Shown: one piece after another, positions 1 through 11,965 of the stretch
How positions within the stretch are numbered: the first letter of the stretch is position 1
Layout of the letters: the number at the start of each line of letters is the position of its first letter
NCBI GenBank assembly: GCA_021442155.1
Contig: CM038223.1
Coordinates: forward strand, 30,974,983-31,038,982
DNA: 64,000 nt
Direction: 5' to 3'
Origin: Cymbidium sinense
Taxonomy: Eukaryota > Streptophyta > Magnoliopsida > Asparagales > Orchidaceae
Translations under genes and position numbers: made by a program
The notes under the pieces: model-generated
What the model saw: the letters and a program-made list of their open reading frames with translations, nothing else
The model's database searches: none
What the model was told of the DNA's origin: nothing

Positions 1-1619
1 AAGCTAATTGGATCTTAATTGGATATTACACTGGATGGCAGAACGTTCTTTTAGAAATAATATTGTTTTCTATAGGGAATTGTGTTAAAGGGACAAGTGT
101 AAAATAAATTATAAAATTGTTATTTGCTTGCAAGTGCTGAATAGTCCCTTAGCATAGCCCAATAGGGCAGGTGGGTTTGGCAAACAACTAATGTTAAACC
201 CGTATGTTTGTAAAATATAACTGTTGTGTGTTGTTTGTATTTTCCTAATATCTATTTTATAGGGCATAGGTTTTATTTTTGAATTTAAAATATAAATTTG
301 AGCTTAAAATTATATTAGAATCTATGGGGTCCAGGATTAGCTGGAGCTGATCATACCAACAAATAGGTGCAGAGGTCCCCTACGAAACTCAATGGAAGGT
401 CCCTAAAGAAGGAGACGATCTTGGACAAAAGACCTATAGATCTAAACTTTAGTCCTATAATGAGTTGTATAAGGCGAGCATACCCATTTCTATTTCTTAG
501 AGGTGTACAACGATTAGTGCATTGGCATGTTCGTTAATTTAAATTGGTTTGATTCACTTTGAGTGCGCAATAGAATCAACCTGCTTTTTTAGATTTTTTT
601 TGTGCTATGTTTTCTATAACGGATGCTTGGATGATTAGGCTGTTAGGAAAAACTATATTTTTTACCCAACTTAAACTTAAACAACTTAAACAAAAATAAA
701 TAAAGAAACTCAAAACTTCACATTAACTAAATCCTTAAGAATTTCTTAAAATCAACTAGAAACAATTAACTTTTGCAAACAATGCTTGCATATTGTTCTA
801 ACTCCGTGAATTAGACACTTCACTAATTGCACATAAGGGGCATCTGACCTTTAAGAATGACCACCTTCTTGGGGAAGTCTGTCTTATCTTATTGATTTGT
901 CCCATGACCACTTCTAATTACATGGCATTTAAACATAAAATGCATACTCTAAAATCTTAAATTAATCATGAATTAAAACATTTAAAAGCTGAAAAAATGT
1001 GCATTAATTAAATGCATATCATACCCAAACATTCTCTTAGGGATTAGGGCGTGTGTCTAGGTTGTTAGATTCTTTCTTAAAATGGAACAGCTTAGCCATC
1101 TTACATATATGAGATTTGACATCATGAATTTAAAATGCGCTTAAGTAATGTTAGCTAGCAATCCTTCTAGGCAGGTTATAAGTTCAAAAGAATCAGAGAT
1201 AGGTTTCCTTTTTCAAGTAAGAGAAAGAGCCAATAATTCTCAAAACTGAAACTAGGTCGAGCATTTGAATTGTGTCTGAAGCACTTATAGATTTAGGTTT
1301 TGAAGCATCTTATAAAAGTAAGTCTTCAACCCTAATCATTTATGCAATCTTATACTGCTAGAATATAAGTCATAGATTTCTAATATAATATCAACTCGAA
1401 ATACTATTTAAATTTTAAAAATTTAAAACCCAATAATAGGATAGTTGAAATGTCTACTAGGCATCCCAGTATCAACAGGCATTTGATCATCCATTATAGG
1501 ATAACCTCAGAAGTTTTTTATTAAATAATCAAATTCATTATAGGATAACATATTCATCTTTTGAGATAATATGTTTACTCTTTAATGACGCATTTAATCA
1601 TCCAAATAAGAAATTCCTA
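1..1619. other. AT-rich intronic sequence, nothing recognised
   Basis: No reading frame, terminal repeat or structured motif could be supported here. If MSH4 continues leftward, this stretch lies in its intron 8. It is AT-rich with scattered short A and T runs. Confidence 0.4.
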
Positions 1620-3707
1620 AAAATCTATGCGGTGTCATAAATTCTTTCCACATCGCTCCCTCCCAAACTCGTCACTATTTCGACTAGTAGATGTAGAGAA
1701 ACTCACCAACATTTCTTAGATGTCAGCCGAAGTAAAGTTGGTTGCCTTGGCAAATGAAACGGCCAGTGCCTCAGTGATTGCTCCTTGCGGGTGCAAACCC
1801 TCTCCCAAGTCCAAACTCAGTGTCACCAAGTCAGCCTACGGCGTAACCGAAGTCGCCCCTAAACGACGAGAAAAGAATTCATAAAAAACAAATAATGAAA
1901 TTTCGATAAGGTGGTCAACTAAAGACTAGATCCTTGGAAGCTACTCTTCGAGCAAATGGACTTCTCGTCGCTCAGGCGATGACCTAGCAACTCACCCATA
2001 ATAAGGTGAATCATTTCTCAGAACTACCTGGAGCATCACGAGAGATAATTTTGGAGGTAGACGAGTGTCCATCATCACCTTAAGTTGATGCCTATATACT
2101 CGTGACTCTCAGCTACACCAAAAATAAAAATTTAGAAGGGCTAAACAAGAAGAACCAAGAATTAAAATAAAAACAAGTCTTACCTCGGCGAGACACTCCT
2201 CCGTAATCGTTTTCATGGAGACGATTCCTACCAACCTCCTTACCATTATTTTTCTGCATCAGATCAAAGGAATATCATCTTCCACCTCCCTAACACTTGC
2301 AAATTATATGAAAGGCAGTTCTTACATATCACATCCCTCAGCCGGTGATTACTTAGCTCGCAAATCCTCTGCCATCTTTAGCTAAAAGCGTAGTGTGGAT
2401 GGGGCAACCGAGGAATTTCGCCTACATAAGAATGGCTACAGATTTCATGGGCTTCTTAATTTCCTTATCTTCTTCGAAAGAGTTGCCCACAGCTCGGAAG
2501 AATCGATATCACTATAAGAACTCTTAGCATCAATGGCAAATAAATGTACCCTATCACAAACGATGACTCGACAATGAGAAGAAATTTTCAATCTAGCGGC
2601 AAGCAAAATACAAAGAAAGGTATCTAGGGAGAGAAGGCAAAGATTCATTTTATAGTCAGAGAAGGCTGGTATGTCAAAGGTGACATGACTATTCATAATT
2701 ATGTCATATTTTTTTAGAATTTATAAAATGCTCAAAAGTTAATTATTCTTTTCATTCTTCTATCCTTTTGTGAGTCATCTCTATAAGGAACAGAAGAATC
2801 GAGAAGCTAAATGTATATCTAAATATACGAGCATGCCAGGCTAGCCGTCACAACAAGCTATCATCAAAACAAGATCAAATCTATAAAAGAGAGTTACTCG
2901 ATAAGAAAAACTCGCCACGTATAGGGCAGGTCAAAGAAGGAAGCTTGAAGAGTGAAGTATGGAAACCGGCTACATATCCAAACTCACCTGTGACTGGCGA
3001 GTGATTAAGGAAGATCGAATAGCTTAAACGACCAAAGTTCAATGACCCTACCTTGACATGGCAATCCACTACATAAGCTCAGTTATACATCAGAGTAAGC
3101 AACAGATCTCCCGTTCCTACGGTCTATAAAGCTCACCACTCGGCGAAGAATACTCACCTCGTGTTAGAGCGAGTTCTCACCTATACTCAACTTGCTCTAT
3201 ATGTACTTATTATATGTAATCGTTTCTCCCTGCTATTATAAAAAAGGTCCATTCAGGGCGAGGGACATTTTTCTTTTTCTCCTCTTATTCTCTATGGATA
3301 TAAGAGCTCTCAAACTTGTACTAGATCTTGATGGAATAATTAAATCTGAGATATTTTCATATTTCTTTTATTTTCTGCTGTTTTATTTTTCCTAATATTA
3401 TTTCTTAAATATCTCAAAAGATTTTGCTTCATTCCACGGACAAATTTAGATTCAATAGCCTAAATACACCACCTGCAAACCAATGACCAAGGTGAAACGA
3501 TAAATAAACAATTCATAACTAACTAAGGAAAAAGGTCATAGGAAATAAAAGCAAATGTGTGGAGCCCTACCCTCACTCTTGTGGGAATTAATAGTAGCTC
3601 CTTCATTGCAATTGATCAAACTCCACTCATTTTCTCTCAAAATATAAAGGCTCTATTGTCAGTCAAGTATGAACTGCCAACTTATTTCAATCACAATGAG
3701 TGGAATT
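1620..3707. repeat. Decayed retroelement-like sequence
   Basis: This block is richer in GC than its surroundings and looks like old retrotransposon sequence. A TATA-like run at about 3233-3247 is followed by a pyrimidine-rich leader, as in an LTR promoter. Parts resemble 17400-17960: both have a segment around 'agaatc..gaactaaat.tatatctaa' and a similar order of short motifs, although similarity is low. I infer that this block and 11264-11965 plus 16021-17980 are pieces of one old element split by later insertions. Open frames here (for example 2445-2696) match no family I know. Confidence 0.35.
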
Positions 3708-3734
3708 TGTAATAACTGGAAATCAAAAAAAGAA

Positions 3735-3771
<37 letters not shown>

Positions 3772-4396
3772 TCCAACCGTAGCGACGATTGGCTTCGAAT
3801 AGAATAATCGAAGAGGGAGCTCAGTTTCGTTTTGCCGAAACAGAACTCTCAAAGCAATGAGAGAGAAAGGGAGAGAAAAAGAAACAAAGGTCGAGAGGTG
3901 GAAACCTTTTGTGCGTTCCCTAACCGCGCGATACTGCTTCCATCGTTGGTGCCGAGCCACCGTCGATGCCACTAGCTTACATCCTCCTGTAGGCGTGCGA
4001 CCAAGAAGAGAGCCTTCCGTGTGTTGACAACCGAGAGAGGAGGGAGTCCACACAAAAAAGGGAGTGAGGGAGAGAGGGAGAAAGCGGCCCTCGTGCGTTC
4101 GTGCCAGTGAGAGGCGGCTCACTCGACATTGGGTCAGGAAGCTCTCATGTAATGAGAGAGAGGAGGGGACGACCGAGAGAAATGCGTGTGTGTGTCGCTA
4201 GCGACGGGTTAGGGCTCCGAATGAGGGAAGGAGGGAAGAGGTATAAGTAAATAGATATTTTATATAATTATATATTTAAGTGAAATTTGATTTTAATGTT
4301 ATTATCTCTGATTTTAATGTTATTATCTCAAATTTTAACTTAGGGTTTATAGATTTCAACAAATAACTTAATTTAAGAATATGTAGTATAAATTAA
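3708..4396 (+). repeat. 5' LTR of A1, first part
   Basis: This is the start of the left LTR. It begins TGTAATAACTGG and carries an AAT microsatellite at about 3733-3770, then a GC-rich, GA-rich leader. It matches 9317-9958 of the right LTR closely. It stops at the RTE insertion point; the 11-bp target duplication is 4386-4396. Confidence 0.8.
3733..3770 (+). repeat. (AAT)n microsatellite
   Basis: About 12 AAT units lie near the start of the LTR. The partner LTR has a shorter run at 9343-9362, so the tract has changed length since insertion. Confidence 0.9.
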
Positions 4397-4694
4397 TACT
4401 ACCATTGCCGATCCCAAGTCCGGATGCAAAAAGTGGAGGGTTGCGTTAGGTAGTCGGTACGTAAAATTTGTCGAAATAATCATGACATGAATCCTTTAAA
4501 TCATTGTGTTATCTTGAAAGTCCGGAAGCGTCGTATGGCTTGAATACAAAAAAATGTGGTAGAGCATTCGGCCGAGTGCGATATTAAATAAACAAGGGTT
4601 CCCACATTATGGACGGATGCGAACAAAGAAGTTAGTCCATGAAACTATAATTAGGTTAGGATCTTAAAATATAGGTATTCTTACAGATTAATTA

Positions 4695-5360
4695 ATGGAA
4701 TTAATAGATATTATGGTTCATAGAAAGATAAATATTTTATGTGTTCAAGAAACTAAATGGGTTGGTGAGAACGCCAAGGAGATTGATAGTTTAAGTTTTA
4801 AACTTTGGTATTCAGGTAAAAGTCGAACTAGAAATGGTGTAGGTGTGATTATAGATAAAAGTTTGAAAGATAATGTTATAAGTATTAATAGATGTGGAGA
4901 TAGAATTATATAAATATTATTATTGTTGATCTTAAGATTATCAATTTTATAAGTGTCTACATGCTCTCAAGTAGGTTTGGAGGTAAGCAAAAGAAAAATT
5001 TTGGAATGAATTAAAGGGATTAATACAAAGATACCTCTTGAAGAAAAATATTTATTGGGAGATTTAAATGGGCATGTTGGTAGAGTGGTAGAAGATTTTA
5101 AAGTATTACGTGGTGGTTATGGATTTGGGTGACTAATGAAGAAGGTATAACTATATTAGATTTCTTGGGTTATGATTTTGTAGTTCTTTATTTAAGAAAA
5201 CAGATGAACATATTATTACTTATAAAATGGATCTAGTAAAACACATTGATTATTTCCTAATAAGAAAAATAGATCATTTAGATTGTAAAGATTGTAAGGT
5301 CATTCCAAGTGAAATTTTAAGTACCCGGCTATTAGTTTTAGATTTTAAAATAAAAGGTTG
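4695..5360 (+). pseudogene. RTE endonuclease region, broken
   Basis: The first 72 codons are open (4695-4913) and read as the N-terminal half of an AP-endonuclease-like domain. Signature pieces are ILCVQETKW (the catalytic Glu motif) and NGVGVIID. Downstream the frame is cut by stops; short stretches such as TNEEGITILDF can still be matched by eye. The enzyme would nick target DNA to prime reverse transcription. With the domain cut after its first third it cannot work. Confidence 0.8.
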
Positions 5361-6189
5361 TAAGAGAAAAATAAACTAAATTATTGTCCTCAGGATTAGA
5401 TGGGGACTTAAAGAACACAAATAAAATATTTTAAGAGCGGCTACTGAAATTAGAATTTGGATGTTCATAAGGAAGCTAACGTTATGTGAAAAAATATCAA
5501 GTGAAATTAAGTTCTTAAAGATGTGCATGGAGAATCAAGGAAAAGCTTCTTTTAATAAGAATAGTTGGTCTTTGGAGTCGAGTGTCAAAAAAAGATAAGA
5601 AATAAGAAGCGTTGTTATAAAACTTGGTTTAGATGTAAAAAGAGAGAAAATATAAAGTGGCTAGAGATTCTAAGAAAGCGATATGATGAAAAAATTTACT
5701 TTTAGTAATTTATACAATAGATTAGATACAAAGAAGGTGAAAGATGTATGTATAAGTTAGCCCGTCAAGAGAAATAAAGACAGCCAGTTAGTGAGGTGTA
5801 TTAAGGATGAAAATAATAAAGTTCTTTTCTTAAAAAAAGATATTGAAAATAGGTGGATGAGGTATTTTGATAAACTTTTCAATGAGGGATCCGAAAATAC
5901 GATTGATTTTAGCTTAATACTAAACAAAAATAGAAAATTTCATTTTATCGTCAGATTAGTAAATCGAAGTTAGTGAAGCTTTAAAGAAAATGAAATGTGG
6001 AAAAGCGGTAATCCGATAATATTCCAATAGATGTGTGGAAATGTTAAGGAGATTAAGGAATTTCTTGGCTTACAAATCTTTTAATGTTATTTTAAAGACT
6101 AAAAGATCTAGATGAGTGGAGAAAGAGTTTGTTAGTTATATTTAAGAATAAAGGTGATGCACAAGATGTGCAAATTATAGAGGAATTAA

Positions 6190-7200
6190 GTTAATGTGCC
6201 ATACATTAAAATTATGGGAGAGAGAAATTGAGCATAGGTTACGATGTGATACAGTTTCTCTGATCGGTTTGGTTTCATGCCGTAGATCTATAGATGCATA
6301 CATTTGTTAAGAGGTTTGATGGAGAAGCATAGAGAAAGTAAGAAGGATCTACATATGATCTTTATTGATTTAGAAAGCTTATGATAAAGTCTCAAGAGAT
6401 GTTTTTGGAGTTCTAACGAGAAAGGAGTTAATATTGGTTAAATTCAAGTTAAGGATATGTATACTAGAATTACTTGTGTCCAAACAAGGAGGATTGACAA
6501 AATATTTTCCTATTTCGGTTGGATTACATCAAGGATCAACATTAAGCCCTTATCTTTTACTTTAGTTATGGATGTTCTTACGAGGCATTTACAAGAAGAT
6601 GCACCTTGGTGTATGCTTTTGTTGATGACATTCTTCTTGTTGATAAGGCAGAGGAGTCCAAAACTTGAATTATGGAGGTCAACTTTAGAGTCTAAGGATT
6701 TTCATTTAAATAGATCTAAAACTGAATATATGGAGTGTAATTTTAGTTGTAGAAGTTTTAGTGGAGTGTTGTGACTTTAGGTGATCAAGTCATTAATAAG
6801 AGTGGCGATTATATTTAGGCTATTGTTCAAAATGATGGTGAAATAGATGGAGATGTTATTAGTAGAATTCAAGTTGGATGGTTGAAGTGGAGGAATGCAT
6901 CCGACTATTATGTGAAAAATTTCACATAAACTTAAGTGAAAATTTTATAAGATGGTGGTAAGACCAGACTTATATGTAATGTTGGATAAAAAGAGAAGCA
7001 TAAGGCCAAGTTAAGTGTTGAGATGGGGATGCTCAGTGGATGAGTGGCTTTACTCTTAGATTAATGCAAAATGAGTATGTTGGGAAAAGTTGAGTAGCTC
7101 CAATGGTAGATAAGATTAGGAGAGTCGCCTTGATGGTTTGGCCACATAAAGCGTCGGTAGTCCGATGACAGATTAGGAGTAAATGCATTAGATTTCTTAT
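6190..7200 (+). pseudogene. RTE reverse transcriptase region, broken
   Basis: Fragments in several frames match the RTE reverse transcriptase: the finger/palm region near 6290-6420 (LLRGLMEKHRESKKDLHMIF), the Asp-Asp box in the frame reading FVDDILLVD at about 6613-6640, and the thumb region to about 7200. The open piece 6457-6774 is in a different frame from the Asp-Asp box, so at least one frameshift lies between. The same regions occur at 49831-50778 and 26962-27605. Confidence 0.8.
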
Positions 7201-7340
7201 GTTAAGAAAGGTAGGTAGAAAAAAAGACTTGGTTAAGATGAATAAAAATGATCTTAGTACTTGAATTAAATGAGAATTTGATGCATAATAGGACACTGAT
7301 GGACGAAGGATTCATGTAACCACCTGTGGGATTAAGGCTT

Positions 7341-7341
7341 C

Positions 7342-7378
<37 letters not shown>
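7341..7378 (+). repeat. (GTT)n tail of the RTE LINE
   Basis: About 12 TTG/GTT units form the 3' terminus of the RTE element. Minus-strand copies end in the complementary CAA/ACA repeat at 26962, 48975 and 52325. The tail directly abuts the right target duplication. Confidence 0.9.
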
Positions 7379-7387
7379 ATAAATTAA

Positions 7388-8588
7388 ATTCATTTATGAA
7401 TCATTTTAAGAGAAATGATAAACATTTAATGAAAATAAAAATTTATCTATATTAAGTCACTTTAACATTTAATATTTTTATATTAAGAAATAATAGGATT
7501 TAGAGAGTACTATATAACAAATTTGACATGTATAAATATCATTATATTAAATGAATTAAAGGTTATAAACAATATTATTAAAAAATTTAACTTGATTTAG
7601 AAAATACACAATAAAATATTGATGAATGTGAGCGTTAAATAATAAAAAATATACGCAAGTATCGTAGACAAAAAAAAAGAATAAAATAAAAAAATTGCTT
7701 ACAAATATTGATTCAAGATTCAAATAAGGAAATATTAAATAAAGAAATAAAAAAATCACAATTTACAAATATTGATTCAATCAATATTTTATTTTATAGA
7801 AACTTCAAATAAGGAAAGAAGTGTTAAAGGGAAGAAGATTCAAGAAGAAGCTGCAAATTAAAGTGGATAATTATGTTCTTATATTTATGGTAAAAATATC
7901 TTTAATTTCTAGTGATGAAATGCATTTTATATGATTATGACTTTTTCCTATATTGTAAATTGTGATTTATCTTTCTGTTTCTTCATAAATTGTTGATTTA
8001 TTTTTCTGTTTCTTTCTGATTCAATCAATATTTTATTTTATAGAAACTTCAAATAAGGAAAGAAGTGTTAAAGAGAAGGAGATTCAAGAAGAAGCTGCAA
8101 ATTAAAGTGGGTAATTATGTTCTTACATTTATGGTAAAAATATCTTTAATTTCTAATGATGAAATGCATTTTATATGATTATGACTTTTTTCTGTATTGT
8201 AAATTGTGATTTATCTTTCTATTTCTTCATAAATTGTTGATTTATTTTTCTGTTTCTTCATGTTGAATAATAGCCTGAATACTATATCATATTGCCAGTT
8301 TGTCATTTTATAAAATTAACTAATTTATTGTTAGCTATGAATTAATATGCATAGTTATATAAATTGTATGCTATAAATGTGTATGTTGAAAGTAGAGTTA
8401 TCTTATTTAGTTGGAGCCGATGCAGATATATGAAAAAATAAAAGGAAATGGCAAATGGTAATAGTTACTTGTCCTTTGGATGAGTTTTGATAAAGGTTTT
8501 CTTTTGGTAAAGGTTTAGACGATAACTCCTAAAATGGTTGATAAATATAAAAGTAAAGTTCATAAGAAATGTTCATTTGTACGTACCT
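7388..8588 (+). repeat. 5' LTR of A1, second part
   Basis: This continues the left LTR after the RTE insertion and matches about 9960-10830 of the right LTR. A 200-bp segment around 7775-7985 is repeated at 8020-8270 within it. That includes a conserved 30-bp stretch around 'tattttattttatagaaac', so the left LTR carries an internal duplication the right LTR lacks. It stops at 'tacctc', where the internal region joins. Confidence 0.75.
7770..8275 (+). repeat. Direct duplication inside the 5' LTR (about 250 bp)
   Basis: The segment starting 'gattcaatcaatattttat' occurs at about 7773 and again at about 8020, followed in both by the same order of sequence for about 200 bp ('aagaagctgcaaattaaagtgg', 'gatgaaatgcattttatatg'). 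The right LTR has one copy (about 10302-10520). Confidence 0.75.
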
Positions 8589-9316
8589 CTTAATTGAAAA
8601 ATTCATTTGTCTTTGATTGAGTTTGCCTACAATAATAGCTTTCGAGAAAGTATTGGTATGGCTCCTTATGAAGCCTTGTATGGGAGGAAATGCATAACCC
8701 CACTTTGTTAGGTGGAGACGGGTGAAAAAAGAATTATTGGTGCAAATATAGTAGATGAAGCCATTGAAAAGATCTGATTGATTCGTGATAAATTAAAAGC
8801 TGTTCAAGATAGGCAGAGAAAATATTATAAAGCTAAACATCAGCCAGTAGAGTTTGAAGTGGGAGAATTTGTATTTCTTAAAGTTAGCCCCATGAAAGGT
8901 ATAAAATGATTTGGCAAAATTGGGAGTTGAGCATGTTATTCTTGTATATCTTGAAAAGAATTGGAAGTGACTGGCTTTTACCATCTACAAGGAGTGCACA
9001 ATGTGTTTTATATTTCTCTCTTGCGAAAATAAGTTAGTGATGAAGTCAACAAGATTATTGCTGATCCTATTGATATTCAACCTAATCTCACATTTGTAGA
9101 GAAGCCAAAAATAATAGACTATGATGTTAAGCATCTCAGAAATAGAAAAATTTCATTTGTCTGTGTACTATGAAAACATGGATCAAAACGAGAAGCTACG
9201 TGGGAGAAGGAATCAGAAATGTGAAGATTTTATCCTCATTTGTTTAATTAAACATATGTTTATTTCTATTATTGTCATTAAATTTCGAGAACGAAATTTT
9301 TATAAGAGGGAGAGAT
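8589..9316 (+). pseudogene. Gypsy integrase C-terminus and chromodomain remnant
   Basis: Starting near 8602, one frame reads through the end of a Ty3/gypsy integrase: an EFAYNNSF segment, then MAPYEALYGRKC, then a region ending in EFVFLKVSPMKG. Stops interrupt it near 8708. Further on, frames recall IHNVFYISLLRK and a chromodomain (PIDIQPNLTFVEKP, then DYDVKHLRNRKI). In chromoviruses the chromodomain steers integration by binding histone marks. A purine tract precedes the right LTR. The N-terminal two thirds of pol are deleted. Confidence 0.8.
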
Positions 9317-11263
9317 TGTAATAACCGAAAATCAGAAAAAAAAATAATAATAATAATAATAAAATCTAACCGTAGCAACGATTGGCTTCGAATAGATAAT
9401 CGAAGGGGGAGCTCGGTTTCGTTATCTCAGCAAGAACTCCCAAAAGAGAGAGAGAAAAGAAAGAAAGGTCGGTGGAAACCTTTAGATGCGTGCCTACGCG
9501 ATCTGCTTCACATCGTTGGTGCCAAGCCACCATCGATGCCACTAGTTTGCATCCTCTTGTAGGTGTGCGACCAAGAAGAGAGCCTTCCGTGTGTTGACAA
9601 CCGAGAGAGGAGGGAGTCCACACAAGAAAGGGACTGAGGGAGAGAGGGAGAAAGCGGCCCTCGTGCATCAGCCTGGCAGAGTGAGGCTCCTCCCACATGG
9701 TCAGTAAGCTCTCGTCGTAGATGACAAACAAGAGAGGAGAGAGAAAGAGAGAAATCGTCGTCATGAGGATGGGTTAGGGCTCCGAATGAGGGAAGAAGGA
9801 AAGAGGTATAAGTAAATAGATATTTTATATAATTATATATTTAAGTGAAATCTGATTTTAATGTTATCTCTAATTTTAATATTATTATCTCAAATTTAAA
9901 CTTAGGGTTTATAGATTTCAACAAATAATTTAATTTAGGAATATGTAGCATAAATTAAATTCAAATTTAAGAATCATTTTAAGATCATTTTAAAAATCAT
10001 TAAGAGAACTGATAAACATTTAATGAAAATAAAAATTTATCTATATTAAGTCACTTTAACATTTAATATTTTTATATTAAGAAATAATAAGATTTAGAGA
10101 GTATTATATGACAAATTTGACATGTATAAATATCATTATATTAAATGAATTAAATATTATAAACAATATTATTAAGGAATTTAACTTGTTTTAAAAAATA
10201 CACAATGAAATATTGATGAATGTGAACGTTAAATAATAAAAGATATACGCAAGTATCGTAAATAAAAAAAATGAATAAATTAAAATAAATTATTTTCAAA
10301 TATTGATCCAATCAATATTTTATTCTATAGGAACTTCAATTAAGGAAAGAATTAAAGGGAAAGAGATTTAAGAGGAAGCTGCAAATTAAAGTGGGTAATT
10401 ATATTCTTACATTTATGATAAAAATGTCTTTAATTTCTTGTGATGAAATGTATTTTATATGATTATGACTTTTTCCTGTACTGCAAATTGTGATTTATTT
10501 TCCTGTTTCTTCATAAATTGTGATTTATTTTTCTATTTCTTCATGTTGAATAATATTAAATCTTTGATCGTATTATCGTTTTATGATGGCGATTTGTTAG
10601 TTAGAATTAATATACATAGTTATATAAATTATATAATATGAATGTGTATGTTGAAAGTAGAGTTCAGCTCTTAGGCAATGATATTGCATGCGAAAAGAAT
10701 GAAAATGGCAAATGGTAATGGTTACTTGTCCTTTAGATGAGTTTTGATAAAGATTTAGACGGTAACTCCTAAAATGGTTGATAAATGTAAAAGTAAAGTT
10801 CATAAGAAATGTTCATTTGTACATACCTCATATATGTTTGATTGTTGAACAATTTCTTTATATGTTATAACAAAAACCATCATGCATCACTTCTACGCAT
10901 TTCTTATAGTGTAAAAGTATAATTGACTCACTGAATTTTATTTAATTGCTAGTTGTTTATATTTTTCAGGTAACCATCCTAATTAGATGGATGATAGAAG
11001 TGAGGGTTATGTTTATCAACATAGAGAGACTTAAGGAGATAAATATTTATGTCAGTTATGTTGATTTATGTTTTAAATTATATTTCATATGAATTTTGTT
11101 AGTATATATGTATGGACAAATTGTTAATTGTGTTGTGGATTGTAGTGGCTCTTATATAATTGAAGAAACATATTGTGAAATTTTGTTTAAGATTAAAAAT
11201 ATTAGATAAGGTTTTCTTTTATCCATCCTGGTTTCCGGTATTCCAAGCTCCGACCGTGTGGCA
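9317..11263 (+). repeat. 3' LTR of A1
   Basis: The LTR starts TGTAATAACCG and ends near GTGTGGCA after a 'ttccaagctccgac' motif. That motif also occurs, slightly changed, at the ends of the A2 LTRs (29677 and 32709). It is about 1.95 kb, uninterrupted, and holds the empty counterpart of the RTE insertion site at 9949-9958. Small open frames inside it are not genes. Confidence 0.8.
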
Positions 11264-11965
11264 ATTATTCTTCATAATGAGTGAACTCAACTTTCAACTT
11301 ATTTCGATCATCCTCAACCTCATTCAAGGCCCTCTCAGCCACCCTGCAAAGCTTGAATTCCTCTCGTAGCAACTCCTTCACTTAACAATGCCTTACCTCT
11401 AGCTCACTAATCTTCTTTAGCAATAATTCTCAGACAAGATTGTAAGTAGATAGTTAGCTAACAACACAAGCATTCATTGTTTGAATAGGAGAACTGAGCC
11501 TAGCCTGTATTGAGAGATATCTTCTCTATTAGCAAATGCATCACTAATAGGATTGTGTATATGCAAGTTGTAGGAGCCAGATGCTCACACGGATGATGTT
11601 GTCTCCTATTGTTTTCTTTCTAGAGGATCGGACAACTAGTTACTTAGTCCTTACAGCTCCTTTCAAAGGTGAGCAAGGTAACAGCTTCTTTGGCAACAGC
11701 ACGCTTACTTCCTCTAGCAACAAGCAACCAAGAGAAATTCTTTCGAGATTCATATTGGCGAGTGGGATAGTAGGGATCGCAACCTCGACAACTTCAGATC
11801 TAGAATGAAATGGACCCAAGAAGGTGAATACCTCTAAATCCACAACATAAATCACCAAATCGACTCCACCTACAAAAAAAGTGAGTATATTAGCTAACAA
11901 AATATCAACTTAAAAAAATTTGAACCAACACGATAAGTGCTTCTAATATAAATAATAAAAAACTA
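11264..11965 (-). pseudogene. Remnant of an older retroelement, function unknown
   Basis: An 86-codon minus-strand frame at 11640-11900 is leucine- and valine-rich and not clearly a known domain. The sequence lies between the end of the gypsy A1 LTR and the 3' end of the L1 LINE. I read it as the host element into which both inserted. I do not recognise the protein and would not call it a gene. Confidence 0.3.

Larger units (their letters stand above)
4397..7376 (+). mobile_element. RTE-clade LINE with target-site duplication
   Basis: This is a nearly complete RTE-type non-LTR retrotransposon. In order it has a 5' leader, an apurinic-type endonuclease region (from 4695), a reverse transcriptase region (about 6190-7200) and a 3' end with the motif 'gtgggattaaggctt' and a GTT-repeat tail, typical of plant RTE elements. 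The direct repeat GTATAAATTAA at 4386-4396 and 7377-7387 is the target duplication. The matching position in the other LTR (about 9949-9958) is uninterrupted. Many stops and frameshifts mean it is dead. Confidence 0.9.
3708..11263 (+). mobile_element. Ty3/gypsy chromovirus derivative, copy A1 (nested)
   Basis: Two LTR copies flank a 0.7-kb internal piece. Both start with TGTAATAAC and match over long stretches (for example 7400-7700 against 10005-10290). The left LTR is interrupted by an RTE LINE at 4397-7376 and breaks off at about 8588. The missing part covers the LTR end, gag, protease, reverse transcriptase and most of integrase. The internal piece codes for the integrase C-terminus and a chromodomain, all broken by stops. 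A purine-rich tract just before 9317 fits a polypurine primer. The right LTR ends near 11263. No clear 5-bp target duplication was found. The element cannot move on its own. Assignment to the Tekay/Del side of the chromoviruses is inference. Confidence 0.8.

Noticed and set aside
3703..11268. 5-bp target duplication for gypsy A1
   Set aside because: The flanks (GAATT at left, ATTAT at right) do not match well enough.
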